NCBI RefSeq assembly: GCF_041321145.1
Contig: NZ_JBGGWA010000010.1
Coordinates: forward strand, 62,001-126,000
From: Paraburkholderia sp041321145
GTDB lineage: Bacteria > Pseudomonadota > Gammaproteobacteria > Burkholderiales > Burkholderiaceae
Direction of reading: 5' to 3'
Length of the DNA: 64,000 bases
The notes under the pieces were generated by a model. The model searched no databases. It worked only from the letters and a program-made list of their open reading frames with translations, and had not been told where the DNA came from. The translations under genes and the position numbers were made by a program. Within the stretch, counting starts at the first letter, position 1, and each line of letters begins with the position of its first letter. Of this stretch, positions 52,095-60,608 are shown in pieces.

Positions 52095-52138
52095 GCATGG
52101 GACCCAAGTGAGCGCTCAAGCGTTAACTCGGGCCGACA
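52095..52138 (+). repeat. Repeated hairpin element, copy in front of atpG
   Basis: The element begins GCATGGGACC and folds as CCCAAGTGAGCGCT against AGCGTTAACTCGGG with a short loop. It matches, at the same length, the element inserted in front of atpC. It ends 11 bases before the atpG ATG. Confidence 0.8.
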
Positions 52139-52149
52139 AGGAGCAAGCA

Positions 52150-53034
52150 ATGGCTGGAATGAAGGAAATTCGCGGCAAGATCAAGAGCGTGCAAAACACG
52201 CGCAAGATCACGAAAGCGATGGAGATGGTGGCCGCATCGAAGATGCGCCGCGCTCAGGAGCGCATGCGCGCCGCTCGCCCGTATGCCGACAAGGTCCGCG
52301 ATATCGCTGCGCACATGAGCCGTGCGAACCCGGAGTATCGCCACCCGTTCATGGTGTCGAACGAAGGCGCGAAGACGGCCGGCATCATCCTCGTCACGAC
52401 TGATAAAGGTCTGTGCGGCGGGATGAACACCAACGTGCTGCGTGCATCGCTGCAGAAGTTCAAGGAGCTGGAAGGCCAGGGCAAGACGATCGAAGCAACT
52501 GCGATCGGCACGAAGGGCCTGGGTTTCCTGAACCGTCTGCGCGCCAAGGTGGTGTCGAATGTCGTGCATCTGGGCGACACGCCGCATCTGGAAAAGCTGA
52601 TCGGCGCGGTTAAGGTGCAGCTCGACCTGTACTCGGAAGGCAAGGTTTCGGCGGTGTACCTGGCGTACACGCGCTTCGTCAACACGATGAAGCAGGAGCC
52701 GGTGATCGAGCAACTGCTGCCGCTGTCGGCAGATCAGTTCGAGCGCAAGGACGAAGACGGCACGACGCCGAGCACGCAGTGGGACTACATCTACGAGCCT
52801 GATGCGCAGGCAGTGGTGGACGAACTGCTGGTGCGTTATGTCGAAGCGCTGGTCTATCAGGCCGTCGCGGAAAACATGGCATCGGAGCAATCGGCACGGA
52901 TGGTTGCGATGAAGGCCGCTTCGGACAACGCGAAGACGGTCATCAATGAACTGCAGCTCGTGTACAACAAGAGCCGTCAGGCTGCGATCACGAAAGAACT
53001 GTCGGAAATCGTCGGTGGCGCAGCGGCAGTCTGA
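52150..53034 (+). CDS. atpG: ATP synthase F1 subunit gamma
   Basis: This 294-residue protein starts MAGMKEIRGKIKSVQNTRKI, the conserved gamma coiled coil, with TDKGLCGGMN near residue 85 and a C-terminal helix ending LQLVYNKSRQAAITKELSEIVGGA. It is the rotating shaft. The longest frame starts at 52093, inside the repeated hairpin element; the ATG at 52150 with AAGGAGCAAG is the true start. Confidence 0.97.
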   Translation: MAGMKEIRGKIKSVQNTRKITKAMEMVAASKMRRAQERMRAARPYADKVRDIAAHMSRANPEYRHPFMVSNEGAKTAGIILVTTDKGLCGGMNTNVLRASLQKFKELEGQGKTIEATAIGTKGLGFLNRLRAKVVSNVVHLGDTPHLEKLIGAVKVQLDLYSEGKVSAVYLAYTRFVNTMKQEPVIEQLLPLSADQFERKDEDGTTPSTQWDYIYEPDAQAVVDELLVRYVEALVYQAVAENMASEQSARMVAMKAASDNAKTVINELQLVYNKSRQAAITKELSEIVGGAAAV

Positions 53035-53149
53035 CCATAAAGGTCAAGCATGCCGCTACGGGTGCGCCCTCGTGGTGCACCCGTCTAGGCGACCCCATCG
53101 AAACTGCGCCTTTGCGCGAGTGAAGAATTGAGTATCTAAAGGAAAAGCG

Positions 53150-54544
53150 ATGAGTACTACTGCTTTGGTAGAAGGCAAGATCGTACAGTGCATCGGCGCG
53201 GTGATCGACGTGGAATTCCCGCGTTCGGACATGCCGAAGATTTACGACGCGCTCATTCTCGAAGGTTCAGAACTGACCCTCGAAGTCCAGCAGCAGCTGG
53301 GTGACGGCGTCGTCCGTACCATCTGTCTGGGTGCATCGGACGGTCTGCGCCGCGGCACGACGGTGAAGAACACCGGCAAGCCGATCAGCGTGCCGGTTGG
53401 CAAGCCGACCCTCGGCCGGATCATGGACGTGCTGGGTCGCCCGATCGACGAAGCCGGCCCGATCAACTCGGACGTGGTTCGCGGTATTCACCAGAAGGCG
53501 CCGGCGTTCGACGAACTGTCGCCGTCGACGGAACTGCTCGAAACCGGCATCAAGGTTATCGACCTGATCTGCCCGTTCGCCAAGGGCGGTAAGGTTGGCC
53601 TGTTCGGTGGCGCCGGTGTGGGCAAGACCGTGAACATGATGGAACTGATCAACAACATCGCTAAGGAGCACGGTGGTTACTCCGTGTTCGCCGGTGTTGG
53701 CGAGCGTACCCGCGAAGGGAACGACTTCTATCACGAAATGAAGGACTCGAACGTTCTCGACAAGGTCGCGCTGGTGTACGGCCAGATGAACGAGCCGCCG
53801 GGCAACCGTCTGCGCGTCGCGCTGACCGGTCTGACGATGGCTGAGCACTTCCGTGACGAAGGCCTCGACGTGCTGTTCTTCGTCGACAACATCTACCGTT
53901 TCACGCTGGCAGGCACGGAAGTGTCGGCACTGCTCGGCCGTATGCCGTCGGCAGTGGGCTATCAGCCGACGCTGGCTGAAGAAATGGGTAAGCTGCAAGA
54001 GCGTATTACGTCGACCAAGACCGGCTCGATTACGTCGGTGCAGGCTGTGTACGTCCCTGCGGATGACTTGACCGACCCGTCGCCGGCTACGACTTTCGGC
54101 CACCTGGACGCAACGGTCGTGTTGTCGCGTGACATCGCTTCGCTGGGTATCTACCCGGCAGTGGACCCGCTCGATTCGACCTCGCGTCAGATCGACCCGA
54201 ACGTGATCGGCGAAGAGCACTACGCGATCACGCGCGGCGTGCAGCAAACGCTGCAGCGCTACAAGGAATTGCGCGACATTATCGCGATTCTGGGCATGGA
54301 CGAGTTGGCGCCGGAAGATAAGCTCGCCGTGGCGCGCGCTCGTAAGATTCAACGTTTCCTGTCGCAGCCGTTCCACGTCGCTGAAGTGTTCACAGGCTCG
54401 CCGGGCAAGTACGTGCCGCTGAAGGAAACGATCCGTGGCTTCAAGATGATCGTGGAAGGCGAGTGTGACCACCTGCCGGAACAAGCGTTCTACATGGTCG
54501 GCACGATCGACGAAGCCTTCGAAAAGGCCAAGAAGATCCAGTAA
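53150..54544 (+). CDS. atpD: ATP synthase F1 subunit beta
   Basis: This 464-residue catalytic subunit has P-loop GGAGVGKTVNMMELI near residue 155, GERTREGNDFYHEM, YGQMNEPPGNRLRVALTGL and the DELSEED-equivalent GMDELAPEDK. All catalytic residues are present. Confidence 0.98.
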   Translation: MSTTALVEGKIVQCIGAVIDVEFPRSDMPKIYDALILEGSELTLEVQQQLGDGVVRTICLGASDGLRRGTTVKNTGKPISVPVGKPTLGRIMDVLGRPIDEAGPINSDVVRGIHQKAPAFDELSPSTELLETGIKVIDLICPFAKGGKVGLFGGAGVGKTVNMMELINNIAKEHGGYSVFAGVGERTREGNDFYHEMKDSNVLDKVALVYGQMNEPPGNRLRVALTGLTMAEHFRDEGLDVLFFVDNIYRFTLAGTEVSALLGRMPSAVGYQPTLAEEMGKLQERITSTKTGSITSVQAVYVPADDLTDPSPATTFGHLDATVVLSRDIASLGIYPAVDPLDSTSRQIDPNVIGEEHYAITRGVQQTLQRYKELRDIIAILGMDELAPEDKLAVARARKIQRFLSQPFHVAEVFTGSPGKYVPLKETIRGFKMIVEGECDHLPEQAFYMVGTIDEAFEKAKKIQ

Positions 54545-54644
54545 CGGTCGGGTGTAACGAAGCGGGCGCCGCTCGCGCCGAAATACTACCCAAACGGTAG
54601 CGTTTCGCGAAAACGGCGCCTCTTACTACGCTCAACCCAGCCTT

Positions 54645-54742
54645 GCATGGGACGAGGCGCGCTAGCGCTGCATGGGACCGCAGTAAGTGCTAAAGCACTA
54701 ACTGCGGTCGACATAAGCGCTAAAGCGCTAACTCTCGTCTAC
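54645..54742 (+). repeat. Compound repeated hairpin element in front of atpC
   Basis: An outer GCATGGGACGAG ... CTCGTC structure (GACGAG at 54651, CTCGTC at 54734) encloses a complete second 43-base element at 54670-54712. That inner element has arms GACCGCAGT/ACTGCGGTC and AGTGCT/AGCACT. A further AGCGCT/AGCGCT hairpin follows. The inner copy has the same length and start as the copy before atpG. Confidence 0.8.
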
Positions 54743-54756
54743 AGGAGTCGACACTT

Positions 54757-55182
54757 ATGGCAACAATCAAGGTAGACGTCGTCAGCGCGGAAGAGCAGAT
54801 CTTCTCGGGCCAGGCGAAGTTCGTCGCGCTGCCGGGCGAAGCGGGTGAACTCGGCATTCTGCCGGGCCACACACCGCTCATCACGCGGATTCGTCCGGGT
54901 GCGGTGCGCATCGAAGCCGAAAACGGCGAAGAAGAGTTTGTGTTCGTCGCCGGCGGCATTCTCGAAATCCAGCCGGGCGCTGTGACGGTTCTCGCCGACA
55001 CGGCGATCCGCGGCAAGGATCTCGACGAAGCCAAGGCTGAAGATGCCCGCAAGCGCGCGGAAGAAGCGCTGCAGAACACGGGTTCGAACCTCGAATACGC
55101 CACCGCGCAAGCGGAACTGGCGTACGCGACGGCTCAGCTCGCTGCGATCCAGCGCCTGCGCAAGCTGCGCGGTCAGAACTAA
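54757..55182 (+). CDS. atpC: ATP synthase F1 subunit epsilon
   Basis: This 141-residue protein has the N-terminal beta domain (VVSAEEQIFSGQAKFVALPGEAGELGILPGHTPLIT) and a C-terminal two-helix hairpin. It inhibits ATP hydrolysis and connects gamma to the c-ring. ACAGGAGTCG precedes the ATG. The 212 bases upstream carry the compound hairpin element, longer than other gaps in the operon. Confidence 0.96.
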   Translation: MATIKVDVVSAEEQIFSGQAKFVALPGEAGELGILPGHTPLITRIRPGAVRIEAENGEEEFVFVAGGILEIQPGAVTVLADTAIRGKDLDEAKAEDARKRAEEALQNTGSNLEYATAQAELAYATAQLAAIQRLRKLRGQN

Positions 55183-55202
55183 GCAATACGTATCAGAGAG
55201 AG

Positions 55203-55230
55203 AAAGCAGCCTTCGTGGCTGCTTTTTTTT
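55203..55230 (+). terminator. Terminator of the ATP synthase operon
   Basis: AAGCAGCC and GGCTGCTT pair around TTCGT and are followed by eight T. It lies 20 bases after the atpC stop. Confidence 0.95.
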
Positions 55231-55413
55231 GACCTCTACTTGACGTTTACGGAAAGGTCAGCAAAATTGAGTGTTCGGAGCGACCGGTAATCCGTCGCCG
55301 CAGCCGCCCATTCGCTGCGGGTAAGACTTGATGCCGTATGGACATACGCCGGTGGCACAATCGGTTTCAAATTCATTTCAATAGGGCGAGCTTCCGCTCA
55401 CGGAGACAACACC

Positions 55414-57144
55414 ATGGCAACGCACGTGTCGGGCGAAGGCGCACTTATCGAACCCCAAGACGGCCTGTCTTACGTTCGCGGGTCGACCGAGATCCCGTTG
55501 AGCGAAGCACCGGTCGGGGAGTTTCTGCGTGACACGGCGGAGCGCTTTCCTGATCGACCGGCCGTGGTATTTCGTGAGCAAGGCATCCGCTGGACGTGGA
55601 AGGAGTTTGCGGAAGAGGTCGACGTGCTGGCGTCCGGACTCCTCGCGCTCGGCATCGTGAAGGGCGACCGTGTCGGCATCTGGTCGCCGAACCGGGTGGA
55701 ATGGCTGCTTACGCAGTTCGCGACCGCGCGCATCGGCGCCGTGCTCGTCAATATCAACCCAGCTTATCGGCTCGCGGAACTCGAGTACGCACTGAACAAG
55801 GTCGGCTGCAAGGCGATCATCGCCGCTGAGCGTTTCAAGACGTCGATGTACCTCGAGATGCTGCAAGAACTAGCACCGGAACTTGCGACGCAGGCGCCGG
55901 GCGAGTTGCACGCCGCTCGCTTGCCTGACCTACGCTACGTGATCCGAATGTGCGACACGGAAACGCCCGGCATGCTGACCTTCTCCGACGTGATCGAGCA
56001 GGGCCGCGCGACGCTCGACGTCGCGAGACTCGACGCGATCGGTGCGAACCTGTCCTGCCACGAACCGATCAACATCCAATTCACCAGCGGCACGACGGGC
56101 AATCCGAAGGGTGCGACGCTGACCCATAGCAACGTCGTCAACAACGCGCGCTATATCGCGATGGCGATGCGTCTAACCGAGCAGGACGGCCTATGCATTC
56201 CCGTCCCGCTCTATCACTGCTTCGGCATGGTGCTGTCAGTGCTGGCGTGCGTATCGGTCGGCGCGAATATGGTGTTCCCGGGCGAGGGCTTCGATCCGGT
56301 TGCGACCCTGGCTGCCGTCTCCGAAGAGCAATGCACCGCGTTGCACGGCGTGCCGACCATGTTCATCGCCGAACTCGATCACCCGAACTTCGCCACCTAC
56401 GACTTCTCGCGTCTGCGCACCGGCATCATGGCCGGTTCGCCTTGCCCGATCGAAACGATGAAGAAAGTCGTCTCGAAGATGCATCTGAACGAGATCACCA
56501 TCGCCTACGGCATGACGGAAACGAGTCCGGTGTCGTTCCAGAGTTCGACCACCGACCCGCTCGACAAGCGCACCACGACGGTCGGCCGTATCCAGCCGCA
56601 TCTGGAAGTGAAGATCGTGGATCCGCTCGGCGAAATCGTGCCGGTGGGTGAAACGGGCGAACTGTGCACCAAAGGTTATTCGGTGATGCAAGGCTACTGG
56701 GGCGACGAAGCGAAGACTCGGGAAAGCATCGTCGACGGTTGGATGCATACCGGGGATCTGGCGACACTCGATGCCGAAGGCTACTGCAACATCGTCGGCC
56801 GCCTGAAGGACATGCTGATTCGCGGCGGCGAAAACATCTACCCGCGCGAGATCGAAGAGTTTCTTTTCCGTCACCCGAAGATCCAGAGCGTGCAGGTGTT
56901 TGGCGTGCCCGACGCGAAGTACGGCGAGGAAGTGTGTGCCTGGATCGTATTGCGCTCAGGAGAGCAGGCCACGGCTGAGGAAATCCAGCAGTTCTGCCAA
57001 GGGCAGATCGCGCACTACAAGGTGCCGAAGTACATTCGTTTCGTCGACGAACTGCCTATGACGGTGACCGGCAAGGTGCAGAAATTCATCATGCGCGAAC
57101 GGATGATCAGCGAGTTGAAGGTGAGTGAAGACAAGACGGCTTGA
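55414..57144 (+). CDS. Acyl-CoA synthetase (AMP-binding, fatty-acid CoA ligase type)
   Basis: This 576-residue protein has the AMP-binding motif TSGTTGNPKGATLTHSN near residue 228, YGMTETSPVSF near residue 364, GWMHTGDLATLDAEGY and LKDMLIRGGENIYPREIEEF, and the C-terminal catalytic Lys in MTVTGKVQKF. It activates a carboxylic acid to acyl-CoA through an adenylate. It resembles the medium-chain/ACSF2-like group; the natural substrate is not set by sequence. It is a single gene. Confidence 0.92.
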   Translation: MATHVSGEGALIEPQDGLSYVRGSTEIPLSEAPVGEFLRDTAERFPDRPAVVFREQGIRWTWKEFAEEVDVLASGLLALGIVKGDRVGIWSPNRVEWLLTQFATARIGAVLVNINPAYRLAELEYALNKVGCKAIIAAERFKTSMYLEMLQELAPELATQAPGELHAARLPDLRYVIRMCDTETPGMLTFSDVIEQGRATLDVARLDAIGANLSCHEPINIQFTSGTTGNPKGATLTHSNVVNNARYIAMAMRLTEQDGLCIPVPLYHCFGMVLSVLACVSVGANMVFPGEGFDPVATLAAVSEEQCTALHGVPTMFIAELDHPNFATYDFSRLRTGIMAGSPCPIETMKKVVSKMHLNEITIAYGMTETSPVSFQSSTTDPLDKRTTTVGRIQPHLEVKIVDPLGEIVPVGETGELCTKGYSVMQGYWGDEAKTRESIVDGWMHTGDLATLDAEGYCNIVGRLKDMLIRGGENIYPREIEEFLFRHPKIQSVQVFGVPDAKYGEEVCAWIVLRSGEQATAEEIQQFCQGQIAHYKVPKYIRFVDELPMTVTGKVQKFIMRERMISELKVSEDKTA

Positions 57145-57303
57145 CGGCCCGCTGGTTCGGCGCCGGGCGAAGACTCTCGCGGCGCTGGCCAAACATTTTG
57201 TGGGGAAAACCGTGCGTTGAAATGAGCCAATAAGCGAAGAACCAGCGCGGCTGGATCAACCGCAACATCGACCCGCCCAAAGCGGGCAAACGTTTGACAG
57301 ACG

Positions 57304-57329
57304 AAAAAAAAGCGGGCCTGGAGCCCGCT
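57304..57329 (-). terminator. Strong terminator on the minus strand
   Basis: On the minus strand AGCGGGC and GCCCGCT pair around TCCAG and are followed by eight T. The nearest minus-strand gene ends at 58028, about 700 bases away, which suggests a separate transcript. Confidence 0.85.
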
Positions 57330-57560
57330 AAAAACCACACGCTACGGGGTTAGCGCGAGGAGACCAAAGTTGGAACCGACTGAAATGACAACTCTTCGTC
57401 GACGACGGTCCCAGCAGGGATGCCCCTTCACAGGGCTTCGGCATAGGCCGACCGGCAAGTGCATCGTATCCGCTCACACCACGCACCCAGCCACATCCGT
57501 GTTGAAACCGTTGAGGGCATTGTGGGCGAATTAACTTACCAGCGCGGTAACAAAGTGTTT
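57330..57560 (-). ncRNA. Candidate minus-strand small RNA
   Basis: The segment ends in a perfect terminator and has internal inverted repeats, but no known RNA family or good promoter was recognised. It is offered only because the terminator needs a transcript. Confidence 0.25.
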
Positions 57561-58027
57561 CAGGTTGTAACGCCCGCCAGATAAGGCATTGCGGGCTCTA
57601 TTACTCGGCTGAAACGGTTTAAAGGTAATTTTTGCCTATGCCGGGCTGGCAATTTCATACACATGATTGGTGTTATTTGCGACGCACGCTGCGGCGTAAT
57701 CCGTTCAGTCAATTTCGCATGAAATGGTTGCATGCACATCTTTTTTGGAAGCAATCCGCCTGCTATGGGCGCTTTTCCGGCTGCAGCAAAACCATCGGTG
57801 TGCAATCGAGCAGCGTGTTGCATCGCGACATTTTCACTCAGGGATGAAAGGTGCGCAGAGGGTGGATTCGCTTGAACTCTCCCTAAGCGCATTGTTCGGT
57901 TTTTGCTTAACACCTTGGCGCCCGGTTACACGATTGTGCCAGGATGCGAATCTATTAATGCTATTGCCAGTCAAACCGCCTGCTTTTCCGGTCGAGAGGG
58001 AACCAGGCGGCCAAACAGCGCGGCCCC

Positions 58028-58825
58028 TCACTTCAGCCACTTATCCGAGATCGCCTGATACTCACCGGTTGCCCGTGCCAGGTGCAGCCACTGGTCCACG
58101 TACTGCTGGAACGCCACATCGCCGCGCGGCAGCAGCCAGGCCTTCTCGCCATACTGGAAGGGCTTGTCCGGGTGCACCGAGCAAAGACCCGGATTCAGCT
58201 TTTGCTGCAACAACGTCTCCGACGCATCCGTCACCATCACATCGGCTTTCCCGGCAAGGATCTGTTTGAAGATCGTCACGTTGTCCGGATAGACGGCGAG
58301 GTTCGCATGCGGGAAATATTGCTTCGCGAAACGCTCATTGGTGCCACCCGGATTGACAATTACTCGCGTAGCCGGCTGGTCGATCTGCGCCACCGTTTGA
58401 TATTTGTTGACGTCGTCGCACCGAACGATCGGCGTCTTTCCGTCGACCATGTAAGCCTGCGTGAAAAACGCACGCTTCTGTCGTTCGAGCGTCGGCGATA
58501 CCCCGCCCACGCCGATGTCGCATTTCGCAACGAAGTCGTTCATCAGATTCGGCCATGACGTTTTGACGAATTCCGCCTTCACGCCGAGTGATTTGGCGAG
58601 CGATTCGCTCATATCGATATCGATGCCTTCGAACTGGCCGTCCGTTTTGTAGAACGAGTACGGTTTGTAGTCGCCGGTCGTACAGGCGCGCAGCGTGCCG
58701 CGCGCGAGAATTTCGTCGAGCCGCGAGGGCGGCGCGGCGGTGGCGCTCGTCTGCGCCTGGACGGCGCCTGTATGCATCAAAATTCCGGCCAAAACGCCGA
58801 GCAGTGCGAGTGCTGCCTTGTTCAT
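58028..58825 (-). CDS. pheC: Periplasmic cyclohexadienyl dehydratase-like protein (PheC type)
   Basis: This 265-residue protein has a signal peptide (about 1-24, ending VQA-Q) and a periplasmic binding fold. Features recalled for exported cyclohexadienyl dehydratases of pseudomonads are present: CTTGDYKPYSF near residue 49, FEGIDIDMSESLA, TSWPNLMNDF, VNPGGTNERFAK and VHPDKPFQYGEKAWLLPRG. The enzyme turns prephenate into phenylpyruvate or arogenate into phenylalanine in the periplasm. An amino-acid binding protein is the alternative reading. Confidence 0.8.
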   Translation of the reverse strand: MNKAALALLGVLAGILMHTGAVQAQTSATAAPPSRLDEILARGTLRACTTGDYKPYSFYKTDGQFEGIDIDMSESLAKSLGVKAEFVKTSWPNLMNDFVAKCDIGVGGVSPTLERQKRAFFTQAYMVDGKTPIVRCDDVNKYQTVAQIDQPATRVIVNPGGTNERFAKQYFPHANLAVYPDNVTIFKQILAGKADVMVTDASETLLQQKLNPGLCSVHPDKPFQYGEKAWLLPRGDVAFQQYVDQWLHLARATGEYQAISDKWLK

Positions 58826-59043
58826 CGAGTCTCCTGGGTTGCGCGTAATTGTTTGATAAAGCCGTCGGATGATAGCCCGGCAATTCCCGCTTGAACATTA
58901 GCCGTTCAGCTAAGTCATGGCGCTGCGGAAGGCAGAACAAAAGCCGTCCGCACGCAAGGCTCGTGACAGTTATTGCCCGCATCAAGCGCGATGCGGCGAG
59001 CCGGGTCCGGTAAAATGCTCCTTTGCCCTCAGTCGTACGCAAC

Positions 59044-60144
59044 GTGGCCCATAAACTCCTGAACGACACTTTCCTGCGCGCGCTGCTGCGCCAGCCGACC
59101 GACTACACGCCGATCTGGCTGATGCGGCAGGCTGGCCGCTATCTGCCGGAGTACAACGCCACGCGGGGTCGCGCGGGCAGTTTTCTTGGTCTGGCCAAGA
59201 ATCCGGCTTACGCAACGGAAGTCACGCTGCAGCCGCTCGAGCGTTATCCGCTCGACGCCGCGATTCTGTTCTCCGACATTCTGACGGTGCCGGACGCCAT
59301 GGGTCTCGGCTTGGAATTCGTCGCCGGCGAGGGTCCGAAATTCGCCCGGCCGGTGCGCACGGAAGATGACGTGACGCGCCTCGCGGTGCCGGATATCGAC
59401 GCCACGCTGCGCTACGTGACCGACGCGGTGCGCGAAATCCGCACCGCGCTTACCGACGCGCAAGGCCGTCAACGCGTGCCGCTGATCGGTTTTTCCGGCA
59501 GCCCGTGGACCTTGGCGTGCTATATGGTCGAAGGCGGCGGCTCGGCGGATTTCCGCACCGTCAAGTCGATGCTGTATGCGCGTCCGGATCTGATGCACCG
59601 CATTCTCGACGTCAATGCGAAGTCGGTCGCGGCGTATCTGAACGCGCAGATCGAAGCGGGTGCACAAGCCGTAATGATTTTCGACACGTGGGGTGGGGCG
59701 TTGGCAGACGGCGTCTACCAACGCTTCTCGCTGCATTACATCCAGCAGGTCGTGAGCCAGTTGAAGCGCGATCACGACGGTGAAAAAGTACCGGTGATCA
59801 CCTTTACGAAGGGCGGCGGCCTGTGGCTCGACGAGATTGCCGAGATTGGCGTGGACGCGGTCGGTCTCGACTGGACCGTGAATCTGAGCCAAGCGCGCGA
59901 GCGCGTTGGCGGCAAGGTGGCGCTGCAAGGCAATATTGATCCCTCGGTGTTGTTCGCTCCGCCGGCTGCAATCCGCATGGAAGCGCGCGCCGTGCTCGAC
60001 AGCTTCGGCAATCATCCGGGCCATGTTTTCAATCTTGGCCACGGCATTTCGCAGTTCACGCCGCCGGAGCACGTCGCCGAACTGGTGGACGAGGTGCACC
60101 GTCATAGCCGCGCGATTCGCAGCGGCACGCATGCACCAGTGTGA
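59044..60144 (+). CDS. hemE: Uroporphyrinogen decarboxylase
   Basis: This 366-residue protein has WLMRQAGRYLPEY near residue 27, the substrate-site ILFSDILTVPDAMG, and GFSGSPWTLACYMVEGGGS near residue 147. It decarboxylates uroporphyrinogen III in heme synthesis. The start is GTG at 59044, which matches family proteins beginning AHKLLND; a TTG at 59023 lies upstream. No upstream operon partner is seen. Confidence 0.96.
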   Translation: MAHKLLNDTFLRALLRQPTDYTPIWLMRQAGRYLPEYNATRGRAGSFLGLAKNPAYATEVTLQPLERYPLDAAILFSDILTVPDAMGLGLEFVAGEGPKFARPVRTEDDVTRLAVPDIDATLRYVTDAVREIRTALTDAQGRQRVPLIGFSGSPWTLACYMVEGGGSADFRTVKSMLYARPDLMHRILDVNAKSVAAYLNAQIEAGAQAVMIFDTWGGALADGVYQRFSLHYIQQVVSQLKRDHDGEKVPVITFTKGGGLWLDEIAEIGVDAVGLDWTVNLSQARERVGGKVALQGNIDPSVLFAPPAAIRMEARAVLDSFGNHPGHVFNLGHGISQFTPPEHVAELVDEVHRHSRAIRSGTHAPV

Positions 60145-60243
60145 CGCCGTAATCGTTGCCGTTTTTGCGGCGGTGCAACGAACTGGGCTCTCGCTCTAAG
60201 GTGAATTTTGCAGTGAGGGGGCCGTCAGATGGCGCTCTCACGA

Positions 60244-60260
60244 AAGTCAAGACTTGACTT
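60244..60260. promoter_or_regulatory. Perfect 8-bp-arm palindrome, candidate operator
   Basis: AAGTCAAGACTTGACTT has 8-base arms around a single central A. It lies 350 bases upstream of priA, in the hemE-priA gap. Confidence 0.5.
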
Positions 60261-60448
60261 ATGCACATTCATCACGCTGCGGCGCGGTAGAAGCTTTCGC
60301 CTTGTCCCGGCCCGCGCACAGTGCAGGCGCATTTGATCTAAGCCTTGTCTGGCAAGGGTTTCACGGTTTCACAACACAATGTGCGGAATCCCACAGAAGG
60401 CCGCTGCGGCGCGGTTCCTGGCCCTTCTGGGCGAAGTTCTCAACAAAG

Positions 60449-60457
60449 TTATCCACA
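60449..60457 (+). promoter_or_regulatory. DnaA box (perfect) upstream of priA
   Basis: TTATCCACA lies 152 bases before the priA start. Confidence 0.55.
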
Positions 60458-60608
60458 GGCAAGCGGACCGATTGCAATTGTTCAGCCGAATCCAAAACTT
60501 AGCGCCGAAATTGAAGTTTTACTTTAACTTCGATGGGCTCGCCGTTTGCCCCAAGTGCACCGCGACGGGGCGTCGTGCTGCATCCGGTGCCTCGACCTGC
60601 ACCCCCGC

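Larger units (their letters stand above)
57145..58027. other. Long intergenic region after the acyl-CoA synthetase, with a minus-strand terminator
   Basis: In these 883 bases I see no credible protein gene. A strong bidirectional hairpin (57304-57329) is a terminator on the minus strand. Between 57337 and about 57560 is GC-rich, structured sequence that could be a minus-strand small RNA. GTAAC repeats 16 bases apart lie near 57545-57570. Confidence 0.55.
60145..60608. other. Intergenic region between hemE and priA
   Basis: These 464 bases carry a 17-bp palindrome (60244-60260), a perfect DnaA box (60449-60457) and a short hairpin GAAGTT/AACTTC close to priA (about 60513-60532). No protein gene is supported. 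Confidence 0.6.

Noticed and set aside
57330..57560. 6S RNA or tmRNA in the structured segment
   Set aside because: I could not find the 6S closing stem and central bubble or a tRNA-like acceptor end, and the usual neighbour genes are absent.
57724..58269. 181-residue plus-strand frame overlapping the pheC-like gene
   Set aside because: Its C-terminal half is antisense to a convincing minus-strand gene, and its sequence is low-complexity Pro/Arg/Thr.
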